Source of the DNA: an uncultured Eubacterium sp.
GTDB taxonomy: Bacteria > Bacillota > Clostridia > Peptostreptococcales > Anaerovoracaceae
Length of the DNA: 64,000 nt
Assembly (NCBI GenBank): GCA_946555345.1
Contig: CAMNSS010000002.1
Coordinates: 171,533-235,532 of the forward strand
Direction: 5' to 3'
A model generated the notes under the pieces. That model was not told where the DNA came from. It made no database searches and was given only the letters and a program-made list of their open reading frames with translations. Of this stretch, positions 28,169 to 37,326 are shown piece after piece. Position numbers and translations under genes: made by a program. The number at the start of each line of letters is the position of its first letter. The stretch's first letter is position 1.

Positions 28169-29800
28169 TCAAAAATTACGATATACGATTTTACCACCAA
28201 AAATCGTTGCCATGACGGCAGCATCGCGAACTTCTTGAGGAGTGCATTCAAAAAGGTTTCTGTCAACAACGATCATATCAGCGAGCTTTCCTTCTTCTAA
28301 TGTTCCGATATCATGTTCCCTGTTCGCCGCATACGCCGAACCATATGTATACGCATCAAGGGCTTCTTCTATGTTTATTTTTTCCTGCGGATTCCACCCG
28401 CCCTCAGGAAGTCCATCATCGTAAAGCCTGGTAAGCGCGCGGTATATTTCCAGGAACGGGTCATTCGAAACGACCGGGCAGTCCGAGCCAAAACAGACGG
28501 CAGCGCCTGAATCCATTAGGGATTTTATCGGCCATGTCAGCTTGCTTCTTTCGCTTCCAAGCCTGTCGGTATACCCGTTTGAGGCAAAATCCTCAGTGAT
28601 CGCAATATGCTCAGGCTGAACCGAAGCAATGACTCCGAGCTTTGCATATCTGTCAAGATCGTCCGGGTGGATGATTTCGTTATGCTCTATCGCGTGCCTT
28701 GCACCTGTGTCGCCATACTTCCCGATCGCTTTTTCATAAGCATCGAGCGCCGCCCTTACCGTGGCGTCCCCGCAGGCATGGAGCTTAACGGAAAGTCCTT
28801 TTTTATGCGCAGCTTCAACATAACCCGGCAGCTTTTCGATATCCATAAGGGTGCTGCCTTTGGTTTCAGGGTTATCGCTATACGGCTCAATGAGAAGCGC
28901 TGTATACGTCGTAGCCACGCCATCAATGAACTGCTTCACGTGTTGAATGCGGTACGAATCGCTATTATACCGTTCCGCATCCGCAAGCACTTCATCGAGA
29001 TCATGGAACAAATCCGGCGCAGAATGAATCCGCAAGGTCAATTCTCCAGCCTGGTCCATTTCATGCAAGGCCCGGTGATTGCCAAAACCGATGCCAAAGA
29101 ACGGCTCTACATCCGTCAATGCGGTAATGCCAAAGCGATTGCATCTTTCCTGCATTGCCCTTATGTACCGTTTCTGCTCCGCCGCAGGCATATCAAATGC
29201 GGCCTTCCCTGCGATGCCCAACGCCATTTCATCGAGATACCCGGTCGGATTGCCCGCAGAATCCCTCATGAATTTTCCATATGCAGGATCAGGTGTCTCT
29301 TTTGTAATTCCACAAACCTCCATCGCCTTGCTGTTTACCCATGCCCCGTGCAGCTCTGCATTCATCAGGAAGACCGGCCTGTCAGGAATATATTTGTCAA
29401 GCGTTTCCGCAGTCGGCAGGCTTTTGTCCTCCCAGTAAAGGTGATACCATTTCCATCCTATGACCCACTCTTGGCCAGGTATGGTCTTTGCATAGTCCGC
29501 CGCCATTTTTCCGCATTCATCAGCGGATTTTGCAGTTTCAAGGTTCAAGCACTCCTGATACATGCCCGCCATGATCAGGTGTACATGGCTATCATTAAAT
29601 CCCGGCATCAGAAGCTGCGACTTTCCGAACTGCAACACTTGCGTCCCCGGGCCTTCATATCCGCATAGTTCCTTTGTCTTGCCGCACTTGATGATTCTTC
29701 CGTCTTTCACGGCAACAAAATCATAATCCTTCGGTAAATTTTTTTCGGCAAATACGGTTGCGCCTTTGATGATTAAATCTGCATATTTCATTTTATCCAT
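28169..29800 (-). CDS. Amidohydrolase family 3 protein (YtcJ-like), paralogue 1
   Basis: A 543-residue metal-dependent hydrolase of the Amidohydro_3 group (YtcJ/NfdA-like). The metal motif is GFNDSHVHL, followed by HACGDATVRAALDAYEKA, RHAIEHNEI and the late aspartate region CFGSDCPVVSNDPFLEIYRALTR. Relatives hydrolyse amide or formamide bonds of varied substrates; the substrate here is unknown. No signal peptide, so it is cytoplasmic. CAGGAAAAAT sets the start. Its ATG lies one base after the stop of the second amidohydrolase, so they are coupled. The divergent LuxR and MFS genes suggest uptake and breakdown of one compound. Confidence 0.85.
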   Translation of the reverse strand: MDKMKYADLIIKGATVFAEKNLPKDYDFVAVKDGRIIKCGKTKELCGYEGPGTQVLQFGKSQLLMPGFNDSHVHLIMAGMYQECLNLETAKSADECGKMAADYAKTIPGQEWVIGWKWYHLYWEDKSLPTAETLDKYIPDRPVFLMNAELHGAWVNSKAMEVCGITKETPDPAYGKFMRDSAGNPTGYLDEMALGIAGKAAFDMPAAEQKRYIRAMQERCNRFGITALTDVEPFFGIGFGNHRALHEMDQAGELTLRIHSAPDLFHDLDEVLADAERYNSDSYRIQHVKQFIDGVATTYTALLIEPYSDNPETKGSTLMDIEKLPGYVEAAHKKGLSVKLHACGDATVRAALDAYEKAIGKYGDTGARHAIEHNEIIHPDDLDRYAKLGVIASVQPEHIAITEDFASNGYTDRLGSERSKLTWPIKSLMDSGAAVCFGSDCPVVSNDPFLEIYRALTRLYDDGLPEGGWNPQEKINIEEALDAYTYGSAYAANREHDIGTLEEGKLADMIVVDRNLFECTPQEVRDAAVMATIFGGKIVYRNF

Positions 29801-29801
29801 A

Positions 29802-31340
29802 TTATTTTTCCTGATATACAACAACGCCATCTTTTACTGTCATCAATGCACGCATATGAAATAGTTCAGGACGATCGGCGTATTGGTATGGATCAAGATT
29901 GGTAACGACAAAATCAGCGTTTTTGCCCATTTCAAGCGAACCGGTTTCCTTTTCCCTATGCAATGCGTATGCCGCATTTACCGTACACATCTTAATCGCA
30001 TCCGTGACCGAAATATTCCGAATCGGATTATAGCCATTGACACAATGAGCGATATAAATAAGCGGCTGAATATCCGCAACGGGGCAGTCAGAGCCGGATA
30101 ATAATACGATCCCCGCATCGACGATTTTAGGAAACGGGTACATCCGGTCGGCCCGCTCGCGCCCTAATATGTTTGCAAGCTCACCATTAGGCCCGTCCCA
30201 CAAATAGGAATCCCCCGGCTGCATGGATAATACGATGCCCAAGTCTTTCGCTAACTCGATTTGTTCTTCCGTCGGCAAGCAGAAATGTTCCAGCCTGTGC
30301 CGCAAATCCTTTTTGCCCTGCTCGGCAAAAACCTGCCTGTAGACATACAATAACTGGTCAATCGCCCTCTCCCCGACGGCATGCATCGTACACGGCATAT
30401 TATTTGCGTGTGCTTTGGATATAAAATCATATACTTCCTGGTCACTATGGAATAATAACCCCCGCACCGACGGAGCGTCATCATATGGATGACAATTTGC
30501 CATTGTATGTTCAAAAGCCCCGCCATCTAAAGTTAAACATCCGCCAATTCTTTCCAAGTTTAACGCTTTCGCTTGTTCAACATCCCAGGTCTGGTAAAAT
30601 ACCGTCATATCGACAGGAAGTTCGCCGATACGTTCCAATACGATCTTCACGTCCCGGTCGCCCGCAACGAACTGCCCAAACAGGCCATGCATATAGGTAA
30701 CCCCTTTGCTTGCAGCATAATCAGCGCAGCATTTCATCAGATCCCATATTTCATCGTCCGAAAAAGAGCCAAATACATTCCGTTGCCCTAAAAAAACAGA
30801 ATCATCCGAAGTATAGACACCGGTTGGCTTGCCGCCCTCCAGCGCAACGCCGGGCATATCATCCGGAATTGCGGCAATTTCCGCCCCGGAACTGTTGTAC
30901 GCATTCCCGTGCATGGTTGCGGTGAAAACAAGTATTTTGTGGCCGTGCGATATTTCATCCAGCTCATATTTCGTAGGATAGCGTTTTTCTTTCATGTTTT
31001 GGGGCAAAAAGCACGAACCATAAACCCAGCCATCTCCCGGTTCGCCGGCGCACTTCTCTTCCAGCGCGGAAAGAACCTCCTCGATACAGGTGCAATGAGC
31101 AAGATTAACGCTTTTGAAACTGATCCCTGCGCTTAAGACATGGACATGGCAGTCGCTCAATCCCGGCAGCACCGTGCTTCCTTTCAAATCGTATTTTAAG
31201 GTTTCAGAATCCTCGCATATGAAATCGCCTTTTCCGATCCCAGCGATTTTTCCATCCTTTATGCCAAGCCATGAAAAGGTTTCATCGTTGCTGTTCATGC
31301 TGATAATGTTGGCATTATAATAAACCGAGTCGAATTTCAT
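29802..31340 (-). CDS. Amidohydrolase family 3 protein (YtcJ-like), paralogue 2
   Basis: A 512-residue paralogue of the following gene with the same fold: metal motif GLSDCHVHVLSAG, TMHAVGERAIDQLLYVYRQ, RHRLEHFCLP and LLSGSDCPVADIQPLIYIA. It is the first gene of the minus-strand pair, with AGGAGGG ahead of its ATG. The two proteins are clearly diverged, so they may act on successive substrates or form a heteromer. Relatives include N-substituted formamide deformylases, but no substrate can be assigned from sequence. Confidence 0.85.
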   Translation of the reverse strand: MKFDSVYYNANIISMNSNDETFSWLGIKDGKIAGIGKGDFICEDSETLKYDLKGSTVLPGLSDCHVHVLSAGISFKSVNLAHCTCIEEVLSALEEKCAGEPGDGWVYGSCFLPQNMKEKRYPTKYELDEISHGHKILVFTATMHGNAYNSSGAEIAAIPDDMPGVALEGGKPTGVYTSDDSVFLGQRNVFGSFSDDEIWDLMKCCADYAASKGVTYMHGLFGQFVAGDRDVKIVLERIGELPVDMTVFYQTWDVEQAKALNLERIGGCLTLDGGAFEHTMANCHPYDDAPSVRGLLFHSDQEVYDFISKAHANNMPCTMHAVGERAIDQLLYVYRQVFAEQGKKDLRHRLEHFCLPTEEQIELAKDLGIVLSMQPGDSYLWDGPNGELANILGRERADRMYPFPKIVDAGIVLLSGSDCPVADIQPLIYIAHCVNGYNPIRNISVTDAIKMCTVNAAYALHREKETGSLEMGKNADFVVTNLDPYQYADRPELFHMRALMTVKDGVVVYQEK

Positions 31341-31379
31341 CGTAACCCTCCTTTTGCTTTTCTCCTTTTTCTGTTTATT

Positions 31380-31395
31380 GTGAGAATTGCTTGAC
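31380..31395. promoter_or_regulatory. Shared 16-bp element, copy 1 (LuxR/amidohydrolase intergenic)
   Basis: GTGAGAATTGCTTGAC differs by one base from the copy at 32416-32431 upstream of the MFS gene. The same bases overlap the -35 hexamer of the LuxR-gene promoter. It is a good candidate operator for the LuxR-type regulator. Confidence 0.5.
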
Positions 31396-31418
31396 AAATC
31401 ATTGCCCCGCAATATAAT
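31391..31418 (+). promoter_or_regulatory. Promoter for the LuxR-type regulator
   Basis: TTGACA and TATAAT are separated by 16 bases, giving a leader of roughly 120 bases before the regulator ATG. The -35 overlaps the shared 16-bp element, suggesting control at this site. Confidence 0.75.
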
Positions 31419-31544
31419 TTTACTTGACGCTGAAAATCTTTCTATAGTCCCAAAGTACGAAATATGGTGTCCTTTATTCGCAAAAATTCACGCCCAGAGC
31501 TTGCCTAAAAGGTAACATGACCGACGGGAAAGGAGTATTTCAAA

Positions 31545-32306
31545 ATGAAATTGTTTGAAAATGATTGGCTTGCGATCAACCATTTGCTTTTGAAAATGTA
31601 TTCCCAGAAAGAAAATCATCTTCTTGAAAACGATGCAATGCAGAACTTAAAATATCTGATCCCCTATGATAAGGCAACCTTTTGGCGGCGCAATTACAAT
31701 GCAGGCTCCTTGCTATGCGAGCCCGAATCGATTCATTTCCCAATGGAAGATTTGAAATCCCGCCGCATTACGCTTGAAAGCGAGCTGCCGCAAGTCTGGG
31801 TCCATTTTTATGAAAAATGCATTGTGCTGCGCGATTCGGATTTTAAGGATGAGCTTACCCCATCAGGTTCTTTGTATTATCTCGACTTATTAACGAAACA
31901 TAATATAAAGTTTGCACTGACGATTTCACTGTGCCATGACAATATGCCGATCGGTGTGTTGACCCTTTTCCGGGAAAAAGACGGCGTTGATTTTTCTGAT
32001 AAGGAAATATATATTGCGGAACAACTGGCGGAACATATCGCCTGCTATTGTTACAACATTTATGAAATCGAAAAGCTAAAAGAAACGGACGCATCAAGCG
32101 TAAACCTTCCGGACATCATCGCCAAATATCAGCTTTCTGCAAGGGAAGTCGAAGTTTTGCAATGCCTGCTGGAAGGAAAGAACGCAAGTACGATCTGCGA
32201 AACCTTATGCATCACAGAAAGCACACAAAAAAAGCACCTGAGCAACATTTATAAAAAAATGCACATAAAAAACAGGACGGAACTATTTAAAATATTGTTC
32301 TCTTGA
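31545..32306 (+). CDS. LuxR-family transcriptional regulator
   Basis: A 253-residue regulator. Residues 1-175 look like a GAF/PAS-type sensing domain (ISLCHDNMPIGVLTLFREKDG is GAF-like). The C-terminal LuxR/FixJ helix-turn-helix reads LSAREVEVLQCLLEGKNAST, then LCITESTQKKHLSNIYKKM. AAAGGAG precedes the ATG. It is divergent from the amidohydrolase pair and followed, after a terminator, by the MFS gene, so it probably controls both. The ligand is unknown. Confidence 0.85.
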   Translation: MKLFENDWLAINHLLLKMYSQKENHLLENDAMQNLKYLIPYDKATFWRRNYNAGSLLCEPESIHFPMEDLKSRRITLESELPQVWVHFYEKCIVLRDSDFKDELTPSGSLYYLDLLTKHNIKFALTISLCHDNMPIGVLTLFREKDGVDFSDKEIYIAEQLAEHIACYCYNIYEIEKLKETDASSVNLPDIIAKYQLSAREVEVLQCLLEGKNASTICETLCITESTQKKHLSNIYKKMHIKNRTELFKILFS

Positions 32307-32358
32307 TATCGATACCTGCCAAAATTCCACTTACAATCACGAAATGAAGAATAAGTAT

Positions 32359-32390
32359 AAAATCAACTATACTTTTGTACAGTTGATTTT
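32359..32390 (+). terminator. Terminator after the LuxR-type gene
   Basis: AAAATCAACT and AGTTGATTTT form a ten-pair stem around a short inner stem (TAC/GTA), followed by TATTTTC. It separates the regulator transcript from the MFS gene. Confidence 0.8.
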
Positions 32391-32415
32391 TATTTTCATT
32401 CAATTATGATAAACA

Positions 32416-32431
32416 GTGAGAATTGTTTGAC
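32416..32431. promoter_or_regulatory. Shared 16-bp element, copy 2 (upstream of MFS gene)
   Basis: GTGAGAATTGTTTGAC matches copy 1 at 31380 in 15 of 16 positions and has the same internal TTGAC that could serve as a -35. No well-spaced -10 was identified, so the MFS promoter may be activator dependent. Confidence 0.5.
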
Positions 32432-32485
32432 TTTTTCACGCCCTATAACCGTTTCATTTTTGATAATAGGGAAAGGAATTTTGTC

Positions 32486-33775
32486 ATGAATAAAATTAAT
32501 CTTAAAAACACGGAGGGAAAGATATTCACCGGCTGGTATATTGTCGTAATGGGAATTGTGCTCATGACCTTTGCATATTCTTGTGTTGTTTCAGTAACGG
32601 GCGTTTTTATGGTTCCTGTAACGAGCGATCTGGGATTGAACATCGGTGATTTTTCAATTTGGGTTACCATTCTAAGCGTCGTTGCAATTATCTTTTTATC
32701 AATCATCAGCAAAGTGCTTTCAGAGAAAACGATAAAAAAGATTATGGTGATCTGCTGCTTTTGCGGAATAATTGGTTTTGTAGGATTTGCGACGTCAAAC
32801 AGCCTGATGCAGTTCTATATCGCTTCGATTCCCCTCGGAATTTGCTTTGGAGGGCTTACCACAACGCCATGCGCTTTATTGACCAACAACTGGTTTCCTG
32901 AATCCATGAGAGGAAAGGCATTGGGGATTCTCTTTGGCGGCAACTCCCTCGTCGTCATGGGGGTCATCCCTATCCTGAACGCAATTGTACAGAACTTGGG
33001 CTGGAGGACAGCATATTACATTCTGGCGGCCATACTTCTTGTAATATGCCTGCCATTAATCTTGAAATTTGTAAAGTGGAGTCCTGCTTCAACGGGCGAA
33101 GCGTTCAAAACAAGTTCATCAGATCAGCAAGGGGCATCAAATCAGCAAGAAACAAATGAACTCGCATTGGAAGGCATTTCTTTTAAGAACGGGCTGAAAT
33201 CCCCGGCAACATGGCTAATGTTTCTTTCCGGCACGCTATTGGTGATCGCTTCCAGCGCTATTCTCGGACATTCACAGCCGTTCCTGATGATGAATGGTTA
33301 CAGCGCTACTTTTGCTTCTAATGTAACTTCCATTATGATCGGAATTTGCGTCATCACCTGCGCATTGATCGGTGCAATAAATGACAAATATGGCTTGAAG
33401 GCGGCTGTAATCGTCAGCAGCGGTGCGTTTGTTTTGTCTTATATCGCACAGATTTTCATCCCGAATGCCGGAATCATCATGGTTGTGTTATTTATTCTGT
33501 TCTACGGGATTGGGTGTTCTGCCGTAAATATCATTTCCCCGCTTTTTGCCAATCACATGTTTGGACCAAAAGAGGTCGGCGCATTCATCGGCTACATCAA
33601 TTTATTTATATCCGTTGGCGGCGCAATCGGAATATCGCTGGTAGGGAAGCTCTATGACGTAATGGGGTCGTATATCGTTCCGTTCTGGATTTGCGCCGGC
33701 ATTTTGTTTATATCCTTTTTCATCAGGTTTATCCTGTCTTCCAAGAAATTTAATTACAAAAATAAAATGAAATAA
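32486..33775 (+). CDS. MFS transporter
   Basis: A 429-residue major facilitator with twelve hydrophobic segments and a central loop of about 30 residues rich in Ser, Gln and Thr (about 205-235). The first helix follows GKIFTGWYIVVMGIVLMTFAY; a loop 8-9-like element reads INDKYGLKAAVIVSSG; motif-A-like SEKTIKKIM follows helix 2. It resembles the oxalate/formate antiporter-type and other organic-acid MFS carriers, but the substrate is not evident. GGGAAAGGA sets the start; an in-frame extension of 21 codons lacks a site. Its position beside the amidohydrolases suggests import of their substrate or export of a product. Confidence 0.85.
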   Translation: MNKINLKNTEGKIFTGWYIVVMGIVLMTFAYSCVVSVTGVFMVPVTSDLGLNIGDFSIWVTILSVVAIIFLSIISKVLSEKTIKKIMVICCFCGIIGFVGFATSNSLMQFYIASIPLGICFGGLTTTPCALLTNNWFPESMRGKALGILFGGNSLVVMGVIPILNAIVQNLGWRTAYYILAAILLVICLPLILKFVKWSPASTGEAFKTSSSDQQGASNQQETNELALEGISFKNGLKSPATWLMFLSGTLLVIASSAILGHSQPFLMMNGYSATFASNVTSIMIGICVITCALIGAINDKYGLKAAVIVSSGAFVLSYIAQIFIPNAGIIMVVLFILFYGIGCSAVNIISPLFANHMFGPKEVGAFIGYINLFISVGGAIGISLVGKLYDVMGSYIVPFWICAGILFISFFIRFILSSKKFNYKNKMK

Positions 33776-33922
33776 AAAATATGCCTGTGCATGAGCGGAT
33801 TGTTTTTTACATGAAAGCAATCATGATGAAAACTTGCATTTCAAGGCTTCTCAATAAAACTCTGGATTCCAATGATTGCGGGGTTTTCAAATGCTTACAT
33901 TTTTCACCTGTCATAACATCAC

Positions 33923-33962
33923 AAAAATGGCACTGGAGTTTTCCCTTTCCAGCGCCATTTTT
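33923..33962. terminator. Bidirectional terminator between MFS gene and cysK
   Basis: AAAAATGGC-A-CTGG pairs with CCAG-C-GCCATTTTT around an 11-base loop, with a single A/C mismatch. T-runs follow on both strands, so it can stop the convergent MFS and cysK transcripts. The rest of this 284-base spacer holds no gene. Confidence 0.85.
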
Positions 33963-34059
33963 CATGAAAAAACTTATGACAAAAACACAAAGAGAGAATG
34001 CTTCTCCTGATAACATAAATCTACCGTGGTTTTCAAGCGCCCTCATCGAGCCATTATTC

Positions 34060-35007
34060 CTATCGCTCCCTCTCCTCATCCAGCTCCGAAAAGACGCTCA
34101 GATACCGTTCCCCCGTATCAGGCAAAATTATCACGATTTTCTTGCCTGCATTTTCAGGCCTTGCCGCAACCTGTCCCGCGGCGTATACCGCCGCACCGGA
34201 GGAAATCCCCACGAGCAGCCCTTCCATCCTGGCGGTGTCCTGCATCGTCTGCAACGCATCCGCATCGTCCACCGTCACAATCTCGTCTATGATATCCCGC
34301 TTCAGCACGGACGGAATGAAATTCGCGCCGATCCCCTGGATCTTGTGCGGTCCTGCCTTGCCTTCCGAAAGCAACGGCGAAGCGGCTGGCTCTACCGCAA
34401 TGATTTCGATATTTGGATTTTTCTCCTTTAAATATGTCCCTGTTCCCGTAATCGTGCCGCCAGTACCGAACGTAGCTACCAGAATATCAATTTCACCATC
34501 GGTATTCCGCCAAATCTCCGGTCCTGTCGCCTCATAATGCGCCTGTGGGTTAGCAGGATTTTCAAACTGCCCCGCGATAATGCTGCCCGGACATTCCTTC
34601 GCCAGTTCCTTCGCCTTATCGACGCTTCCCTGCATCCCCAAGGCTCGATCCGTCAGTACCAGTTCCGCCCCCAATGCTTTTAACAGCGCGCGCCTTTCCA
34701 TGCTCATGCTTTCCGGCATCACCATCACCGCCCGGTAACCCCTTGCCGCCGCCGTCATGGCGATCCCCACGCCCGTGTTCCCGCTCGTCGGCTCGATGAT
34801 CGTACCGCCAGGCTTTAATCTTCCCTCGCGCTCGGCTTCCATCACCATGCGATAACCGACCCTGTCCTTCACGCTTCCAGCGGGGTTAAAAAATTCCACC
34901 TTGGCAATCATCTGCCCCGCTGCGCCAAACGCCTCTTCCATCTTATGAAGCCGCAGCAGCGGCGTACCGCCGATCAGCTCCGTTACGGTATTTTTAATAT
35001 TCATCAT
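34060..35007 (-). CDS. cysK: Cysteine synthase A
   Basis: O-acetylserine sulfhydrylase, a PLP enzyme forming cysteine from O-acetylserine and sulfide. The PLP lysine is in FNPAGSVKDRVGYRM near residue 46; EPTSGNTGVGIAMTAAARGY and FGTGGTITGTGTYLKE are the substrate and phosphate loops; GIGANFIPSVL and LVGISSGAAVYAA are typical. At 315 residues it has normal length. GGGGAGGAG lies upstream of a double ATG. It is the last gene downstream of the cobamide set, and the 160-base spacer before it carries short CCTAAGCRAA/CCCCGCAA repeats. Confidence 0.96.
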   Translation of the reverse strand: MMNIKNTVTELIGGTPLLRLHKMEEAFGAAGQMIAKVEFFNPAGSVKDRVGYRMVMEAEREGRLKPGGTIIEPTSGNTGVGIAMTAAARGYRAVMVMPESMSMERRALLKALGAELVLTDRALGMQGSVDKAKELAKECPGSIIAGQFENPANPQAHYEATGPEIWRNTDGEIDILVATFGTGGTITGTGTYLKEKNPNIEIIAVEPAASPLLSEGKAGPHKIQGIGANFIPSVLKRDIIDEIVTVDDADALQTMQDTARMEGLLVGISSGAAVYAAGQVAARPENAGKKIVIILPDTGERYLSVFSELDEERER

Positions 35008-35168
35008 CCATGCTCCTCCCCAACTGATAACATAAAACTTGCACGCTCACAGCCAAAAAAGCAACCTAAGCGAAAACCTGCCAAACGGCGGCAAAAAACC
35101 ACCTAAGCAAAGCCCCGCAAGACTGACAAGCCGAAAAACGCCTGAACAAAGCCCCGCAAAAAGAAAAC

Positions 35169-35789
35169 CTAAAACAGCTCCGCCTTTATGACCTTTCCAT
35201 CTTCAAGCGTCAACATATAACCATGCCCAGGGTCTGGAATCCACTGGTAAAAATTATCCTTTTCACCGGGAAAAATGCTCTCCATGATCGCCGAAATCGT
35301 GCCGCCGTGGCACACCACGATGGAAAGCGCCTCCCCGCCGCTATGCCGCATCGCCAGCTCTTTCAACGCATGGCGGTTTTTCAAATCTTCAAACCCGGCG
35401 GCGATCCGCTCATAAAACGCCTTCACGCTTTCCCCGTTTGGCGGCGCTAAATCCCCTTGGGGGTCTTTCAGCCAAGTCTGATACGCCTCTATCTCCTTTA
35501 AATCCTGGTACCGCTTCATCTCAAAATCGCCAAAGTTGATTTCCTTGAGCGATTCCATCTGCTGATGCTCCTGCTCTCCATAGATGAGCTTCAATGTCTG
35601 ATGCGTCCGCTTCAAATCAGTCGTATAAAAATCGGCGTCCGTTCCATCCGGGTACAGACCCGCCGCCGCCAAAGCGGTCAGCTCTGCAATGCCTTCCTCT
35701 GCCAAATCAATATCAGCGTGGCCGTAATAGAGCCGTTTCTTGTTTCCTTCCGTGATCCCATGCCTTATGAGGCAAATCTTTGATTTCAT
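35169..35789 (-). CDS. cobC: Histidine phosphatase, probable alpha-ribazole phosphatase (CobC-like)
   Basis: A 206-residue phosphoglycerate-mutase-like phosphatase. The catalytic loop CLIRHGITEGNKK contains the phospho-accepting RHG, and the second histidine lies in VVCHGGTISAIMESI. Its stop-to-start neighbours are cobamide genes, which supports removal of the 5' phosphate from alpha-ribazole phosphate, but the family is broad and sequence alone does not prove the substrate. The ATG directly abuts the stop of the short CobU-like gene upstream, so they are coupled. Confidence 0.75.
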   Translation of the reverse strand: MKSKICLIRHGITEGNKKRLYYGHADIDLAEEGIAELTALAAAGLYPDGTDADFYTTDLKRTHQTLKLIYGEQEHQQMESLKEINFGDFEMKRYQDLKEIEAYQTWLKDPQGDLAPPNGESVKAFYERIAAGFEDLKNRHALKELAMRHSGGEALSIVVCHGGTISAIMESIFPGEKDNFYQWIPDPGHGYMLTLEDGKVIKAELF

Positions 35790-36161
35790 CTATTCTACCT
35801 TCTTTCCAATGCCGCAAAAAACCCTGATCGTCTGTTCTGCTTCCCTTGCAAGGTACAGCATGAGCCTGCCGTTCATTTCCCGGAAAGCGCGCAAGCTCGC
35901 ATCCATCGGCACGATGCCCTGCGAAACGTCGGAAATAATCAAGATCTTATCCTGCCATTCCGTTCTATGTTTGCGGAAAAAATCAGCCGCTTCCCTGCCT
36001 TCCCGGGCGCATTGCAATGCAAATTTCTCAATGCCATAAACAGCGTCTTTCGTGAAGTCAGGCATTCTGCCATCACTGCAATCGCATACCGTGCCGATAT
36101 GAAAATTTTCCTTGGCATAATCCAGCTTACCTTGGAATGCCCCGCCAAAAATCAAAACCAT
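35790..36161 (-). CDS. Short CobU-like protein
   Basis: A 123-residue protein resembling the two ends of CobU with the middle missing. The start VLIFGGAFQGKLDYA is like the CobU P-loop, though QGK replaces the usual SGKS. The second half, ILIISDVSQGIVPMDASLRAFREMNGRLM, matches the CobU pattern of a guanylyltransferase-fold C-terminus. The region with the CobU guanylylated histidine is absent. A full cobU lies about 1.2 kb upstream, so this may be a regulatory or degenerate paralogue. GGGGAGGAATT sets the ATG. Confidence 0.65.
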   Translation of the reverse strand: MVLIFGGAFQGKLDYAKENFHIGTVCDCSDGRMPDFTKDAVYGIEKFALQCAREGREAADFFRKHRTEWQDKILIISDVSQGIVPMDASLRAFREMNGRLMLYLAREAEQTIRVFCGIGKKVE

Positions 36162-36471
36162 AATTCCTCCCCTGCCAGGTGCGGATAACTATCACGCCCC
36201 TCTTTTTCAGGCATATCCTTTAATGCGTACGCAAATGAACCGTAAACGGCTCAGCACACACTGCCCAGGCATATTCAATCAAGCCGCAAACGGCTCAACA
36301 TACATTGCACTAAGCGCAAGCGGCAATGCGTTTTCCTTCACCCCGCCGCACATCGACATCCGAGCCAAGCCCTGCTTCCACAACAGGCGGCCAGACGAGC
36401 CACCGATAACCCTGCACACCGCCGATGCCAAGCATTCCACGCACAGCGCACGCCCGTCCGCCGCACATCCA
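36162..36471. repeat. Repeat-bearing spacer between cobS and the short CobU-like gene
   Basis: CGTAAACGGCTCAGCACACA at 36241 recurs as CGCAAACGGCTCAACATACA at 36285, a 44-bp period. The rest contains shorter GCAAGCGGC words. No gene or clear terminator was seen. Confidence 0.5.
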
Positions 36472-37326
36472 TCATATGCCAAAACACGATGCGGCCACTG
36501 CCGCAACCGCAATGCCAAAAAGCTCGCCCAAAACAATCATGTACCCTGCAATATCGCCGCTCATCCCGCCAAGCTGCCGCCTGGCATATGCGCCGGCTGC
36601 GCTTTCCCCGATTAACACCGACACGACAGCCGTTATATAATATGCCACGTAACAAAACGGCACATCGGCATAATCCGTGACAGCCGAAACCAGCAAGATC
36701 GGCCATGCGGTCATGGCGGCAAGGACCAAGCTTTCCAACGGCCTGAATGCCCGTTCGCCGAGCTGCACCTTTTCTGCAAGAATTGTATGCCCCGCATCAG
36801 CATCCGCCAAATCCGCATATTGGCTGCTTTGCATGACAGGCTTGCGGGCGATACAGTCAGCGGCCAAACCGCGTGAAACCGTCAAAATGACAACCAGCAT
36901 CCCCGCCCGCCGAAAAGAAAATTCCGCCGCCAGCGTTACCATGGACGCCGCAAAGACCAGAAGCATCAGCGCCACCGCAATGACAGCAAATGCACCAACT
37001 GCGGAGTCCTTCAAAATCTGCTGCCTTTGCGAAAGCTCTGGCCTCCTAGACAAAATCGCATCGCTGCAATCCATGAACCCATCCAGGTGAATGAACCCAT
37101 TACAACAAAAATACAATGCCACAAGCAACACGCCCGCCAAAAGCGCAGGCAGCCCCAGCCAATCCATCAAAGCCCAAACCGCTGTACAAACTGCGCCCAA
37201 CAACGTACCGATTAGGGGCAGCATGCACAGCATCGCTTTCCGGCAATCATCATGCCAGCCCCTGTATGGACACGGGATAGCGGAAAAGTTTCCCCATGCC
37301 ATGAGAAACCCCCGCAAATATTTCAT
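36472..37326 (-). CDS. cobS: Adenosylcobinamide-GDP ribazoletransferase
   Basis: CobS joins adenosylcobinamide-GDP with alpha-ribazole (phosphate) to finish cobamides. The 284-residue membrane protein has multiple hydrophobic helices and the CobS signature GFIHLDGFMDCSDAI (catalytic DGxxD-type motif), preceded by FSAIPCPYRGW near the N-terminus. A GTG two codons earlier is too close to the GAGAGGAG site; the ATG used here is eight bases from it and overlaps the cobU stop as ATGA, so the two are translationally coupled. Confidence 0.94.
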   Translation of the reverse strand: MKYLRGFLMAWGNFSAIPCPYRGWHDDCRKAMLCMLPLIGTLLGAVCTAVWALMDWLGLPALLAGVLLVALYFCCNGFIHLDGFMDCSDAILSRRPELSQRQQILKDSAVGAFAVIAVALMLLVFAASMVTLAAEFSFRRAGMLVVILTVSRGLAADCIARKPVMQSSQYADLADADAGHTILAEKVQLGERAFRPLESLVLAAMTAWPILLVSAVTDYADVPFCYVAYYITAVVSVLIGESAAGAYARRQLGGMSGDIAGYMIVLGELFGIAVAAVAASCFGI

